Source: Isoetes taiwanensis
Taxonomy: Eukaryota > Streptophyta > Lycopodiopsida > Isoetales > Isoetaceae
Reading direction: 5' to 3'
DNA: 64,000 nt
Assembly: GCA_021234155.1 (NCBI GenBank)
Contig: JAJEKV010000030.1
Location: 5,128,050 to 5,192,049 of the forward strand
Part shown: positions 25,756 to 38,569 of the stretch, piece by piece
Numbering within the stretch: position 1 is the stretch's first letter
How the letters are laid out: every line of letters begins with the position of its first letter
Translations under genes and position numbers: made by a program
The notes under the pieces: model-generated
Told to the model about the DNA's origin: nothing
What the model saw: only the letters and a program-made list of their open reading frames with translations
Databases searched by the model: none

Positions 25756-27237
25756 CCTGTACATGAATTTTCCAAATCCTTAAGCATTCTATGTAAGCAA
25801 ATAATATCTAATGCATCCATAGACATTGCCAACATATTCTGCTTTTGCACCAGTTTAGCAACACACTTATTTGTCTTTTCTTGCCCATGGTATTGTTGCA
25901 TCTTCAAGTTTGCACAACTATCTAGATGTTGATTTTCTATCATCAACATCTTCTTCCCAACCTGCATCTACCTACCCAATCAACATGGTTTCTATACTTT
26001 TGATAAGCAAATTCCACGGGTCATGATCATTGCCTTTTGAATATCTGAGAACTCCCTTAGTTGCTATCCAATATTGTGTTCCAGAACTACTGCATATGTA
26101 TGTTCGGCTGAGTACTATTTGCAAGTTCTAGCAAGCCGCCAATAATGACTTATAAGGTCTAGATTCTATTTTCTTTTCCATCTTTTGTATTTTTGAGCAC
26201 ATGCTCTTGTAAATTCTTACCCCTGAACTATAGGTATTTGGTTGGATTGCAATTGAGCATTCTGAACCTAGCTAGGACCCCTTTGATATTTTGCCCTTCT
26301 ATAAAATAAAGTACTCCTTGCATTCTCTCTCTTTGAACTTCCACATCTAGTAACTCCTGAAGAGTTCCCAAGTCGGTCATTTGGTATTGAGACCAACTTT
26401 CAGTGCACTCCATCTTTTACTCATTTTTGGTATAACAAGTAGCTACAGCTGCTTCGCTCCGTAAGTTATTAGGTACCCCTGCATATTTGAGAATGGATCT
26501 AGTTGCACCTATGATAGTGTGATTTTTTTGTTTCGTTGCTTTATTCTGTTGTAGAATACCTATAAAACTTGCAAACTCTGATGATTTATGTCCTTCACAA
26601 GGCTAGATCTTAAACATTTCATTTGAAATGACGTCTCTCTTTCAATCTTCGTAGCCCACAAAATAAATGCATCAAATACTTGGTCCTTGATTTTCAAGAA
26701 ATAACATTAATGTATCTCTTATAAACATCAATAAAAGTAGCAAAATGAGACTTTGTTCTGACTTTGTACTTGCATACGTCAAAAGGTTAACATCTGAATG
26801 CAACCCGAATATACTGACTTAAGTAATTCATGTGCTCTCCTTCCTTTATTTCTAAATAGTATTTTTCTTTGCTTTTCCAACATGCATGCCTCTCACAAAC
26901 ATCACTACTTCCTCATCCTCTAAAGTTAAATTATCTAACAGATTATGCCTTTTGACATCTTAAATGCCAAAGAGCTCTATATTATCAACATGAGATACTT
27001 TATTGATTGTCTCATTGTTTGGCCTTCTGGAAAAACAAGTCAAATCCATTTTGAATTAGATTGGCAAATGGACCAAAATAAAACATCATTTCAGGTACAA
27101 TAATATATCTGAAAATTTTAAGACTACATTCCTGTCTCTTGAACTGCCGCATTGCCAATTTGCACCATCTTTTAATCCTCACTTGGTTCAATAAACTAGG
27201 TGATCTGATTATGGAAATTCAGCTCCTAAACTTTGTT

Positions 27238-27687
27238 AAGGTTAGTACCTTTTGTTGCTAGAACAACAATTTCCTCGTACCTTTTCAAGATATGTTCCAC
27301 ATTTCAGTTGCTCTTTAAGCACAATGTCTCCTCCTAGATTTGCCATAGTTATCGTCTCGGTTATCTCCTTCTTTTCTTCATCCGAATATGCAACTTCTTT
27401 AGTCTCTTATCCTGCATTTACCATCCTGGTGGCTCCCACTGTTTCATGTAAAGTGGATGATGTTCTCCTAACCAACATAACAAGATCTTTGTATGAAATT
27501 TCAAATGCTTTTGTTAAGGCTAGTACCTTTTGTTGTTAGAATGACAATTTCCTCGTACCTTTTTAAAGATATGTTCCACATTTCAGTTGCTCTTTAAGCA
27601 CAATGTCTCCTCCTAGATTGGCCATAGTTATCGTCTTGGTTATCTCCTTCTTCTCTTCATCCGAATATGCAACTTCTTTGGTCTCTT
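27238..27687. repeat. Direct duplication of about 170 bp inside copia gag relic
   Basis: The segments 27238-27408 and 27517-27687 are nearly identical (about 15 differences) in direct orientation with a 279-base period. The repeated part encodes a gag-like stretch on the minus strand (HILKRYEEIVV). It looks like a local tandem duplication after insertion. Confidence 0.85.
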
Positions 27688-27875
27688 AGATCCAAATGCT
27701 TTGGCATCGCCGCCATCTTCCTTTTTTTTTTCTTTTGTTTAAATGAGTTTACCAAATCCCACAACTTATCTATTTGAGAGCCTGAATGATTTTGCCTTCC
27801 ATAGTTGATTTCCCCCTGAAAAACTACAATGCTACTTAGATATGTTAATGCCAATCTACTAACAAAATCTGTATA

Positions 27876-27888
27876 GGCTTTGATACCA
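27876..27888 (-). promoter_or_regulatory. tRNA-iMet primer binding site of the copia relic
   Basis: TGGTATCAAAGCC on the minus strand differs by one base from the TGGTATCAGAGCC complement of the 3' end of plant initiator tRNA-Met. It stands directly before the gag-like frame, as expected just inside a 5' LTR. Confidence 0.7.
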
Positions 27889-28149
27889 CTATAAATAATC
27901 AATTAATTATGCCTCAAGAGTCCTAAGCTCAAGAAATCAGCTGCCTTGCGAGAATCATCTGCTCGTCAGATTGGTCTAGATCTCTATGACGTTTGTTTTT
28001 TATGCTTTATCAAATATGTTTGTCGCTTAATCTCAAATGCTCGATCTGTTCCATGTTCTGTTTCATCTTATCGAAAGGGCTTCTTGCTATGTCATCTCGC
28101 TCGATCATGAATTACGGGCCAAAAAATAATCTAGGTATAAAAATTTTAT

Positions 28150-30200
28150 ATTGTCCCATGGTGCCCGTCCTGACTGCAATGTTCAATAGGGCGCTGCAAG
28201 AGGGTTTTCCCCGGTCATGGACCACAAGCAGGGTTGTTCCGATCTACAAGGCAGGGGACCCACACTGTCCAGCCAATTACCGAACCATCATGGTCGCCTT
28301 TCGTTTTTGCCAAGCCGCGGGGACCCACATCGCCGCCACCACCAACCATCATGGTCACTTCGTGTTTGCCAAGCCGCGGCGTGGGCATTCTCAACAAAGA
28401 AGCACGCGAAGTCGGGCACTTACCCAAAGCAAAGCTTCCGGCCTCGGCATTCGACTATTGATCACATCTTTACACTCGTGACTTCGGTCGAGGACGCCAG
28501 AACCGGCCGAGGACCTCAGATCGCTGCTTTGTGGACTTTGCAAAAGGCTTTCGACACAGTCCCCTCGGAAAAGTTGTGGGCTTAGATTGCATCATTTGGG
28601 GCTCCCCTATGGATCTGCAGAATGCAGTACAGACTGTACGAGAGCCGCACAGCCGCATGCAACCTAAGGACAGTCATTTGCCAAGAGCATTGAGTTAGGC
28701 AAGGTTGTCCTCTCTCACCTACACTCTTTTGACTTTACATTGACCAGCTTGGAAGCCCGGCTAGCCCAATGGGGACGGTATACGCCTCTTGCACCAGGTC
28801 ATCCGGCAGCTCATCTATGCGGATGATGTGGACCTCTTGGCCCATACACCAGAGGGAATGCAGGCACACCTAGATGCCCTGAACACATTCTGCCAGGCGA
28901 CGGACATGCGGGTCAACCTGGCCAAGACTAAGGTGGTCCTCATATCCTCCTCACGTCATCCGGCACCTCCGGCGCTCACTTATTAGGGGCAGATGGTAGA
29001 GGTCACACCCTACAAGTACCTAGGGGTGGAATTCCCGTCCTCAATGTATTGGGATGCATCCATTCGCCTTTGGGTGACTGCAGGTTGGAAGGTGCTGTAC
29101 ACAATGCAAAACAATAGTCACAGGGCAGAGCTTATGACTGGGGCCACCAGTCACATTTGTTCCGGGCACTAGTCGAACCAGTTCTTTTGTATGGGGTCGA
29201 GGTGTGGGGGCCAGTGGTGTCTTTGGCGACTTGGAACGACTTGGAGCAGGTCCAGAAGGCATTTTTTACGCGGGCACTTGCCGTCAAGCCCTCAGTTTCA
29301 TATCAGATCTTGTTGCAGGAGACAGGATTCATGCCCCTGCAGCATGCGGCCCTCGATAGGCACATTGTCTATTTCTAGAAGGTGGCCAACATGGGCGACA
29401 CTCGGTTCCCGCACTTGGCTTACGCCACGGGCGATGAGCCCGCAGAACGACTCGTGGCTTGTTGGAAGGACAAGAGAGCCCAAGGGCGGCGCTGGGAACG
29501 TAGACGCATTAGGTGCGCCCGTGTGCACACGCATACCGGCCCGGATAGGCCGAGGGGTACTTTGGACTCTTGTTTCGGGAAGCTCGGGACCACCAGTGCT
29601 CGAATAGGTAAAGGTGGCACACTACAAACAAAGACATAAACCCCACCCCGTTCGAGGTCCATTGCTCTACCTCCGCTCGCCCGCCCATGAAGAAGCGCAG
29701 GATTATCGTGATCCATTCGAACAGGGCCCACCACCTTCGGCTTGAGATGGGTCGCTGCTTGAGAGCCGCGCCAGACAGGCTTTGTCGGGCAGCACTACCG
29801 GGGTTGTTGAGGATGAAAGCCATGCCTTCTAAAGCTGTCCAAAATTTATAGTCGATTCGGGCTCGTTATATCTCTTGGTGCGACTCGGTCCGCCGCACGA
29901 AGCTACTCAAGACGCCATCGGGCTCGATCCCTTGGCTCCTACCTCCGTGAGGTTTTGATCCATGGACTCACCCTCTGCCCCGGCCGCCACACCGAGGTGC
30001 CTGAATTCATGTGTATATATGTATATTTGTATTGCACCGCCAAAGGGTTTGTTGTCGCATGGTTTTTCCCTCCTAAGGGGGGGTTCGGGTAGCAACGGGC
30101 TTGCTGCACCCGTGTAATTTGGGTCCCATAGGCCGATTGGCCTCCGCGAACGATAAAAGAACCTTCCTTCCTTCCTTCCTTCCTTCCTTCCTTCCTTCCT
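28150..30200 (+). mobile_element. Family B LINE copy B2, 5'-truncated
   Basis: Plus-strand element. Its 5' truncation falls just before the reverse transcriptase (FNRALQEGFPRSWTTSRVV) and its 3' end is a hairpin at 30121-30152 and a (CCTT)n tail at 30162-30200. It is inserted beside the copia relic. It shares the 3' end and coding blocks with B1. Confidence 0.85.
28160..29640 (+). pseudogene. Reverse transcriptase and C-terminal region of LINE copy B2
   Basis: Frames along 28160-29640 contain VPIYKAGDPHCPANYRTIMV and FRPRHSTIDHIFTLVTSVED. Motif A survives as ALWTLQKAFDTV, where the first catalytic Asp region is degraded. Motif B is QGCPLSPTLF, with a stop directly after it. Motif C is QLIYADDVDLLAHTPEGMQA, followed by RVNLAKTKVVLIS, YKYLGVEF and EPVLLYGVEVWGP. 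Frameshifts and stops occur near 28320, 28584, 28730 and 28985. Near 28284-28380 a 59-base block with ACCATCATGGTC...TTTGCCAAGCCGCGG is duplicated in tandem. Not functional. Confidence 0.8.
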
Positions 30201-30204
30201 TATC

Positions 30205-30757
30205 CCACATGCAACATCATTTAGGGGCATTAAGTAGCTTCAGTTAGAATATTGATGTACTGGCCAAAACCAAGATTTAGTAGTTTCAGCGATAGCCTAG
30301 ATGATCCCAATTCACATACTAATGGAGGTGGTATCATGGATAACATGGATTGGGATGCTAATTTTTCATTCTATTTTATTCTCATTAAGTTAGGTAGCTT
30401 TTTCACACGACAGATGAAACATAGTGCTAAGAAGAAGAGTCACTTGATATGGGCACTAAAGGAGTTTTTGTGTATATCGAATGAGAGGGAGGTCGATGAA
30501 AGTGATGTATCCGAATATCGGATTAATTTAAGGCCAACATCCATGCATTGTATGCGTTATACACATGCATTGCATGTATTTTTGAGCCATTAATTCATTT
30601 GGAAGATTGCTACTTATTATGGGGTTCTTCATGGGCTTCTCATTGGCACTTTATTGTCTTTTAGCAGTTCCTTGATTCTTTTCTTTGAACTCATGATAGG
30701 GATGGGCTTTTTCTTGCATGGGTTGATATTTCTTGTTGTTTTGTATCCCATTTTTTG
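30205..30757. other. Flank of the L1 insertion, no gene
   Basis: The open frame at 30252-30593 (113 residues) has no recognised domain. Part of this stretch (about 30535-30690) is similar to 36740-36880 on the other side of the L1 insertion. Confidence 0.45.
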
Positions 30758-32499
30758 ACCTCTTTTATTTATTTTTTTTTTGAAGAATTGTATCATCAAT
30801 ATATTAAAAGAATGGTAATGTCACAAAGCAAGTGAGGAGGAAGGAGAACTGCCTCAAAGAGACAAATATACCCCTCGGTTAATCGCACAACAAACTCACA
30901 AAAAACCGCAACTCTATCATTGTATAAACCCACCATCACCATCCACAACACCCAAGAAGTCCCGCCAAATGGCAAACTTCCGCCTACTAATCCCGAACAC
31001 CGTAAAGCTTTGAAATAGCTTGTACCGAAGTCGAATCGAGAGGCCGCAGTCGTCAATCCCCCTCGAAGATCCACAACCGCCGCCTTCCAAATCAACCACA
31101 CAAACCAAGCCACGACAGATGTAAGGTTTGCCGCCGCAAGAGCCGCCAAGCACCGTGATACACATGAAGCAAAGAATCGCCGGCTAGTCAATCTCACCAA
31201 AAAGAGCCCCCCGACCCAATCCCCAAAGTACCGCAAGTGAGGGCATAAAACCGCATAATGTTCCACACCCTCAATGATGAAGGCCACAACAAGGGCAAAG
31301 AGGGCTCACACCTGGCCTAAACCGACTCACAAGGACATTCACCTCGGATACAATTTGCACCACCGCCACATAAGCACCCTCTAACCTTCGGGTGGAGGAA
31401 GTGAGCTCCATGTCCACGCCCAAACCGAAGCCCATCGAAACCCTGAAGTTGCAAAGACCACTTGCCCAAGCAAGGCAGAGTGTCATGAATAGCCAACACC
31501 CAAGAATAAGACCGCATTAAAACAAACATCCTGATGAACCTTCCAAACCTCGCACCCACCACATCATCCCCGAGGGACTATAGGTATGTGTAGCGGAATA
31601 CTCCCCGCCACTTGTTCCCGTGATAGCCCTACACGCGCTTCATGCTAAAAGCGAGCTCGAAGAACTCCCACGGCTAGCTGACCACCCCAATACCAATCCT
31701 CCAAGGTGAGCACAACAGCCGCCCCAATGGGCTCAAGGCCCGAAAGCATGCACGGGCGCCAAGGGCAAGCGCAGGGGTAGAGGAACCCACAAGAAAGGAG
31801 AAGAGTGGTGATAAACCGAGGCATAATCTATCCGAAGAGCACACGACATGATCCCAAGCCCGCAACACCCCCGCGGAGAAAAGGGGATGCATGTGGGAAA
31901 GGCCGAGACCATACAACAAAGGCTCCAAGGCAACCCATATGCACAGACGGCTTCCCAAACGCCACACAATGGCTAAGAGATCGCAAACAACAAAGGCCGC
32001 ACTGTGAGAAGAGGCTCCATCCCGCAGAAAGCCCAAATAAACTTGGAGACCAACACCTTACTATGCAAAGGCCAAATCCGTAATGGCCAAGCCCCCCATC
32101 CTCCCGGGGCGAGACACTTCCACCAAGCCACTTTAACAACCGCCCTTCATCATCCCCGCCCCACACAAAATTTCAACAATCTTATCCAAAGCCTCAGATC
32201 TTACCCTCAGAGCTAACATCGCAGATGTCAGATACACATGAGTGCTACAGCACCGACTTGGCAATAGTGATCCTACCGCCATGGACAACTTGCTACCCTT
32301 CCACCAATTGAGGTGTTTCTACAACCCCCGCAAAAATCTCATCCCACACCCTCCCCATGGAAACATCCCTCCAAAGGGAATACCCAACAGCCTTAGTACA
32401 CACATTATCCGAAGCACCTTCCAAGGGAATAGAGCCAAACAAGGGGAGGCGGAGTCATTAGGGCCCATAATGCTGAGCATTTACCTCAATTCGTAAGAA

Positions 32500-33560
32500 T
32501 GCCCGAGGCCAAGGAGAAAGTATCTAGTAAACCCTTTACATTCTGCAAATTCCTCTTCTCCCACCAAGAAGAGGAAAGTGTCATCTACGAATCGGGTTAA
32601 TAATCAATGACTACCATCCCGCATCCAAAGCCCATCCACCAGCCCTCCTCCACTACAAAAAAAAATAATCGAGACAAGGCCTCCGCCACAATCAGAACAA
32701 AACGGGCGCTTAAGGGCACCCCCGACGCACTCCCCTCGCCTAAGGAGAAAAAGGCGAGGGTTCACCCCGACACACCACCGTAGTCTCGTGGCCGACCCAT
32801 GCAGCCTTCATGACTGCCTCCATAAAGCATGGACCACACCAACGCTAATATCATGGCGCATAAGAACTCCTAACGGACACTATCATAAGCTTTGGCAAAG
32901 TCAAGTTTAAGATAGGCGATGCCTTGACCTCGCTTCTCCTCGCCCAATAAAGGCCCCTCATAAGTCAGCGGCAACATTAGTCAAAATATTCCTCCCGTGA
33001 ACAAACCCAGATCGCACCTTACTAATGGAAGAAGTCAACACCGGCTTCAACTTCTCTAGGGCTTTCGCAAATAATCTTGTACACAGAGGGACAACAAGGA
33101 TATAGGCCTCCAATCATTAATAGTAGAAGGTCGCTAACCCTTAGGAATCAAGGAAATGCATGCTGTATTCAAGATCCTATCCATTTGAGAAGACCGCAAA
33201 GAACTCAAGATACACCCGCACAATGCACTCACTAGCCCACTCCCAATAAGTCCGAAAGAACTCCACAGGGATGCCATCTAGCCCGTGACATTTATCCTTG
33301 GCCATGCACATACATGCCTCCGCTTAAATCCTCTCCTCGAGAGTTCCTCGCCCAAGCTCACGCCGGTGAGGTAAAATAGATGGCTTAACAAATCAAAACA
33401 AGCTCCCCGTGATCCCCTGCCATAGGGAAGAGTGCGCCATGAAAACCCCCCGAAATGAGCATGCACATACCGCAAATCAGCGGATCCTAAAGTCCGCCAT
33501 CGCAAAGCAAGGGGACGCCATAGATGTCGTGATATCGCCACCGCCTAGCTGCTCAAGAAC
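32500..33560 (-). pseudogene. L1 reverse transcriptase relic
   Basis: Minus-strand frames read KDKCHGLDGIPVEFFRTYWE near 33290-33230, then FAKALEKLKPVLTS and KVRSGFVHGRNILTNVAADL near 33075-32970. Motif A is AYLKLDFAKAYDSV near 32900. LAFFSLGEGSASGVPLSARF follows near 32760-32700 (motif B region). This order is diagnostic of plant L1 ORF2. Motif C was not read. It resembles the L1 at 41.7 kb but is a more diverged lineage. Confidence 0.8.
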
Positions 33561-33899
33561 ACCGACGAACTTGTGTCCCTCCTTCAACCGTAAGGGCCGC
33601 CACACGCCAGCCTTCCGCGACTTTAACCTGCCTCCAGAGCAACAATACGCCGCAACACCGCATTCTCCCCTAATGCCATCGAAGGTCACCGCCCAATCTT
33701 CCTCCAACTCCCCGATAGAGACTATGCAACTCCCCGCCGCTTCCCGGCCGCGACACGCCGCCTACCAAAGACCTTTGGCAAATGCTTCACCCCCGCCAAG
33801 GCAGCCACCATACCGCATATACCCTTCAGATGAAAAGGTATCAAGCCACCCCCGGCACCGGGCCGAACCAGACGCCTAGAAGCCGGGTGTTCAAACGGA

Positions 33900-34665
33900 A
33901 CACCGTCCGAGGGGCCGAGAGGCAACCGCACTCGACCGGACAAAACCCGAGGGTAATGATCAGAAATGGAGTTAGACAGAATGTTACCCGGCACAAGAAA
34001 GAGGGAACACCATCCAATGCGCATGGGGAAGCATAGCACCGATCATGCCTAGCATACGCCTACCAAGCACTAATCGCCATTACAATAGGTGAAAGATAAG
34101 TCCCTGTGGACCTCAACCAAGGCCAAATCCCCAGAACAAACGAGACCATCGGGTCCTCTCAAACCCATGCACAACCTGTTCTGAACTGTGAGCGATCTTC
34201 TACTCGCCTACCATATTGAAGTCCCCTAACAAAGAACTAAGCAACCCCGAACCCACCAAGGGCTCGCAGAACTTATTCCTGGATCAGGTCCCATAAAGCA
34301 CCCCACGAGAAGGCCGGATTAGGGGCATAAACATTAACAATCCCCCACTCTTGCCCCCTCCCTCCAACCACTTAATTATTGCCCACCGACCAAACCTATT
34401 CACCGCAGAGTATGTGACCCGCACATCCATCCTCCAAGCAATAAGAGTACCCCCACTAGTCCGCCTTAAGAAGAAGCAATAGAGCCAAACTGCCTATCAA
34501 CCATATTCATGAGCCTAGACATATCACCCCTCAGACACTTATGCTCCTCAATGCAAACAATATCGTGACGAACCGCCGGCCAGTTAAAGAAACACCTGCC
34601 CTCTTACTACTAGAGGACCGCACTTCAAGATATTCCAACCGAGGATCGACCTATTCATCCCGGAG
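33900..34665 (-). pseudogene. L1 endonuclease domain (EEP) relic
   Basis: Minus-strand frames read SILGWNILKCGP near 34650 (equivalent to the I-L-x-W-N-x-R-G start). DIVCIEEHKCLRGDMSRLMN follows near 34570-34520 (the catalytic Q/E-E-H/T-K region), then LLGDFNMVGE near 34225 (G-D-F-N) and NSISDHYPRVLSGR near 33960 (S-D-H-x-P). All four landmark motifs are in the right order. In L1 elements this domain nicks the T-rich target. Several frameshifts lie between the motifs. Confidence 0.75.
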
Positions 34666-34749
34666 GAGAAGTGTCCAGCCCCACATGCCTACCCACCAGT
34701 GCCATCATCCCACTCCACGTAGTCATCATCTAGAGCCGAGGATTAATCA

Positions 34750-36600
34750 CAAAGAATGTGACCCACAACCGCCTACGTGACATTCCACTTTCAACACGGT
34801 TGGAATTCCCCCTGCACCTCCATAGAGTCATGGACCACACTAGTCTCTACTTCCAAATGTGCTTCCAAACACCTCATGCTCAAAGACATACCGCTACTGT
34901 AACATCCCCCAAAGATCACCAGCCCCTCCCACAGCCTCTATCCTCGCACCTAGCCACAACCAGATCATCCGAGCCCCTCCCCCGAGCCACCACGCCCCTA
35001 GCCCCGCCATCCACGGGCGGCCAGCAAGCTCGCCCGCCTCGCCCCCCCACACCACCTCTCCCAACCACACCACCTCGCCCAACTCCACTCACCGCACTAC
35101 GGAGTCCGCCGCCGGTTGCCTCAGAACAGAGGGAATCCCTGCCCTCGATAAGCACCCGCAACCCCTACCACATCACAAGCACCAGCAGACCAGCCAGGAT
35201 CATCAATGTGGTCGATGGTAGCACAATAGATGGAAACATCCGCCGGATCTCGAGCCATTCAAAAGCTTCAATCGAAAAGAAAATGCCGTGGACCACTACG
35301 CGACTAGAAGAGAAGTGGGCACAGCCGCAAAGCAGGCAGAGCAACACGCATCTTGGGACCCGCACAATAGAATGAGCCAAATATACACCTAGACCATTAG
35401 CCATAGAAACCAAGAAATCAGCACCATCGATCGAGAGGAAGATCCTGAATCTGGAACCAACACGGGATTTTAACCGCTATCAAAGAACTGGTAGACATTA
35501 CCGGAGTATAATACTGATACAACACATATGATTCACCCAAAGTATCCACCCCCGACTAACCAATTGCCGCATTTAAGACTCAGCAAATTTCAAACATGAT
35601 TATGAAGAAATTATTTGGTAGGAATTTCAGAGACCGATACCCGGCAAACCAATCCGCCTCGATGTCCAAAGAAGCCAAGAGCTAAATCTCCTCGTGGTCC
35701 AATATATAACCCGTGAAGTAGCCCAATACCGCGAAATGAAACTAGATTCTCAATGGTCCGAACATGCCCGGTATGATCAATATCTATCCATGGAGTCTCG
35801 AAGAGTCAGCCACAGTCAACAGAGTGACGATCCTCCACAAATTTTAGAGCCTCTTGAACATGGGCAGCCCTACACCCCGAGCCCCTCGCTTGATCCAATC
35901 TGAAAATCCCTACCGAAAGTGATGCGAAAGCAACAAGTGTCATTGCTCGCCAGCCGGCAAGATAGAGTTGGGGCTGCCGCCCGGCACCCCGAGAGGTATC
36001 CAGGGCACCCCAGAGGCACATCAGCTACATGCACCCTAGAAGAGGGCGATCACCAAGTGATCCCTTCCCAAGCACTGGGGAAGAGGGCATCACAGATCCA
36101 AGCCAAAGGGGGCATGCTTGATGGAATCACGACTGGAGTCTCCAAAACACAATCTACTTGGGTCTCAGAATTATATTGAGAGGAAGAGCAATCCACATAC
36201 CTCTCAACCGAAGGGGATTCCAAGAGCTCCCTCATCTCTTCCACCAATTGCATGCCACTTCCTACAGCCCGCGCCTCTTCATGCATGCCGAGACCCGCGC
36301 CCTTCCCCTTTATTGGAGGATTCTTTCTCCTCGCCATCTCCCTTGGCTTCAGCCCCAAGCCATGAGGCTCAATCGATCCCCCATCAGCCTGTCTGGCAGG
36401 AGCCATGACATCCGAACCAGTCCGGAAATCAGCTGTTTGCGGCAACAATCCACATGCAAAACAGCTGATGCTATACACCTCCGGAAAGAGCTCGGAGCAA
36501 GCTTTTTAACGAGCCCAAGCACGCCAAAATCTGACACCAGATAAGAGAGATATCGACAATCAAAGTTTCGCCGTCAGAACCCTAGCTCCAGGCGCCAGAC
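34750..36600 (-). pseudogene. L1 ORF1-like region
   Basis: Placed by position upstream of the endonuclease. Minus-strand frames include MRVALPALRLC near 35370-35330 and a 142-residue open frame at 36050-36478 with no named domain. Plant L1 ORF1 proteins bind RNA and usually carry a DUF4283-like domain and a zinc knuckle. I cannot find a clear zinc knuckle here. A proline- and glycine-rich part near 34900-35150 gives long frames on both strands. Confidence 0.4.
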
Positions 36601-36651
36601 GTTTTTTCGGTAGTGGAAACATTTTTTAGACTTTTTTTCACCTCTTTTATT

Positions 36652-37430
36652 GTAGCCAGGTCCTGCATGGGACAACCCTTCAACCTTCACCTTGGATCTA
36701 GTTTGTATAAACTACAAGTTCTCTAGTTGCCGTGGTATTCTACCTTGCGAGACGAAGCATGAGAATGCGTCACATGCATGCATCACATGCATTTTTGGGC
36801 AGCTACTTCATTTGAACATTGCGAATTATTGCAGGGTTCTTCATTGGCTTCTCATCGACGCTATACCCTTGATTCTCATCCTCCCTCCTTTATTTGTTGT
36901 ATATTCATGAAAATGTTGTTTTTAAATTGACGTGTGGCACGCGTCACCAGCCCCTGTATTTTGAAGAGATTTTATGATACTGCACATCTGAACATTCCTT
37001 CCCTTTTTGGAGGTTTTATTTTCTTATTTTTATGTTTTAGTATCATGATGTGCAGGTATAGTGGTGACGCACGACCACGACTTCTTCTTGTATCATGGAA
37101 TATTTTTATGGAAGCAAACCAAGCCCCTCGTCAAAGGCGAGGTATACAAATTCTTAGACAAACATCTGTAGAGATTTTATTTTTGAGGTCCAAATTGATA
37201 TAAATGGATATTCCCTGTGTTTTTCATCTTTGTTTCGTGGGTAGTTTGCAAATTTATTGCTACCCACTCTAATCCATTGTAGACAAATTGCTAAGATGAA
37301 ATGAAAAGCCTAATCGGAATGATGTACCTTGTGAGCCGAAGCATAAGAATATTGAGATGATTGATAAAGTAGATTATCTATATTAGCATGTAAGGTCATG
37401 TTTAAATTTTGATATACAGTTTTTTCATTT
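36652..37430. other. Flank with repeated segments, no gene
   Basis: TACCTTG-GAG-CGAAGCAT repeats near 36747 and 37324. The part at 36740-36880 resembles 30535-30690. The open frame 36934-37203 is hydrophobic at its start but has no recognised domain. Confidence 0.45.
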
Positions 37431-37433
37431 TAT

Positions 37434-38562
37434 ATAATAAATAAATAAATAAATTATCAATGCCTATTTTGGGCCCAAAAGGGCATTAGGGAAACTTAAT
37501 ACATATATGTCATGGCGTTATCAAGCTTCGGATTTGTTCGATTTCTTTAATGTATCTCCATAAAATCCTCGGATCCATTTCCAACAACATATAAAAATTT
37601 GGAGCATCTATATAAAATTTAGCTCTTAAATCCTGATATGCCGAACATTGCAGGAACACATGGTTTTCATCCTCGATCTCTGCCTTGTCACAATATTTGT
37701 ATATTCTCTCATTCCTAGGAATCTTGTGCCATCTGCTCGTCTTTACCTCGAAATGGTGTGCGCTAGTTCTGTATCTTGCAATCAGAACCCTGTTGTGCTT
37801 TGGTAACGATGCCTTTAGATATGCTTGTTCCCCATAAATTGTCATTGGATTCACCTCTGTTTTATAAAAGGGCATTCTTGTCCCTTGTTGGACTATAATT
37901 TCTCCAAGACTTTTGTCTGGACTACCTCGCAGATGCTCTGTTTGTGGCCAATCTGAAGTTAGAATCCCCTGATTTGCGAGCCACTGAGTTACATCCCTCT
38001 ATCAAGCGGACCCCTCCGATATATTCATGGCAATCTTTGGTAATCGGGTATCTGGCATCTCTTTAATTCTATTTACATGGATATGGGATTTGTCTTTTAA
38101 TGTGCAACTCTTTCTGAATAAAAGATTTATGAGCTATCTCCACCTGTTTCCAAAGACCAGCTGAAATTGTAGGCCCCCATAAAGGCACATCGTACAATAC
38201 TATCGTCTGAACCAATGTTTTGAAGAGCATTCTTTCAGTCCCCAATTATCTAGAGATGCAGTTTGACATTTAGTGAGCATACTGTACAAGGCTGATTTGT
38301 CACCTGTACATAGTCTTCCATTTATAATCAAATTTGAATTCTAAACCAAGATATTTGCAACTTTCTAGTGTTTGCATGGGTTGCCGCTGATAGCTGCAAC
38401 TTGATCTCCTAAGCGCCCCAAAAATCATTACTTTTGATTTAAAGAGGTTTGTTTTCATTTGTTTCACCTTGCAGAACTCTGCTAATGTATCGATAGATGA
38501 ATCTGCTATAAAAACCAAATAATCTGCATATAATAGCATTTTGAACAATCTGTAGATTCAAA
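37434..38562 (-). mobile_element. Family A LINE copy A6, decayed
   Basis: The minus strand carries MLLYADYLVFIADSS (motif C with the second Asp lost), KTNLFKSKVMIFGA and CKYLGLEFKFDYKW at 38300-38548. The C-terminal domain follows at 37510-37875 with VLIARYRTSAHHFEVKTSRW and a broken zinc motif (YCDKAEIEDENHVFLQC). Stops occur near 38160-38290. The 3' hairpin is at 37460-37486 (outer ATGCC/GGCAT, inner TTTTG/CAAAA) and the tail is (TTTA)n. It is the most diverged family A copy. Confidence 0.8.
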
Positions 38563-38569
38563 CTCTGTG

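Larger units (their letters stand above)
25757..27900 (-). mobile_element. Ty1/copia LTR retrotransposon relic (gag to RNase H)
   Basis: Minus-strand relic. A primer binding site TGGTATCAAAGCC at 27888-27876 matches initiator tRNA-Met with one mismatch. A gag N-terminus follows (FQGEINYGRQN, DKLWDLVNS, 27657-27830) with a duplicated gag segment. The integrase region comes next (VRGMHVGKAKKNTI, FATFIDVYKR, HTIIGATRSILKYAG; about 26960-26420). A short reverse transcriptase piece (MTDLGTLQELLDVEVQRE, 26228-26413) and RNase H (GVLRYSKGN, DDRKSTS, AEYV; about 26060-25770) complete it. Most of the reverse transcriptase is deleted and stops abound. No LTR pair was delimited; the L1 fragment abuts it at 25755. 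Confidence 0.8.
30770..36639 (-). mobile_element. Near full-length L1-like LINE with 12-bp target duplication
   Basis: Minus-strand element of about 5.87 kb. ACCTCTTTTATT occurs on both sides (30758-30769 and 36640-36651), and a poly(A) tail (poly-T on plus at 30772-30781) marks the 3' end. Reading 5' to 3' it has an ORF1-like region (about 36.6-34.75 kb), an endonuclease (about 34.66-33.9), a reverse transcriptase (about 33.5-32.5) and a C-terminal region (about 32.5-30.8). The whole element is GC-rich compared with its flanks, and all frames are broken, so it is old. Confidence 0.85.

Noticed and set aside
34758-35375. 205-residue proline- and threonine-rich plus-strand frame
   Set aside because: It is antisense to the L1 ORF1-like region and its composition follows from GC-rich minus-strand sequence.
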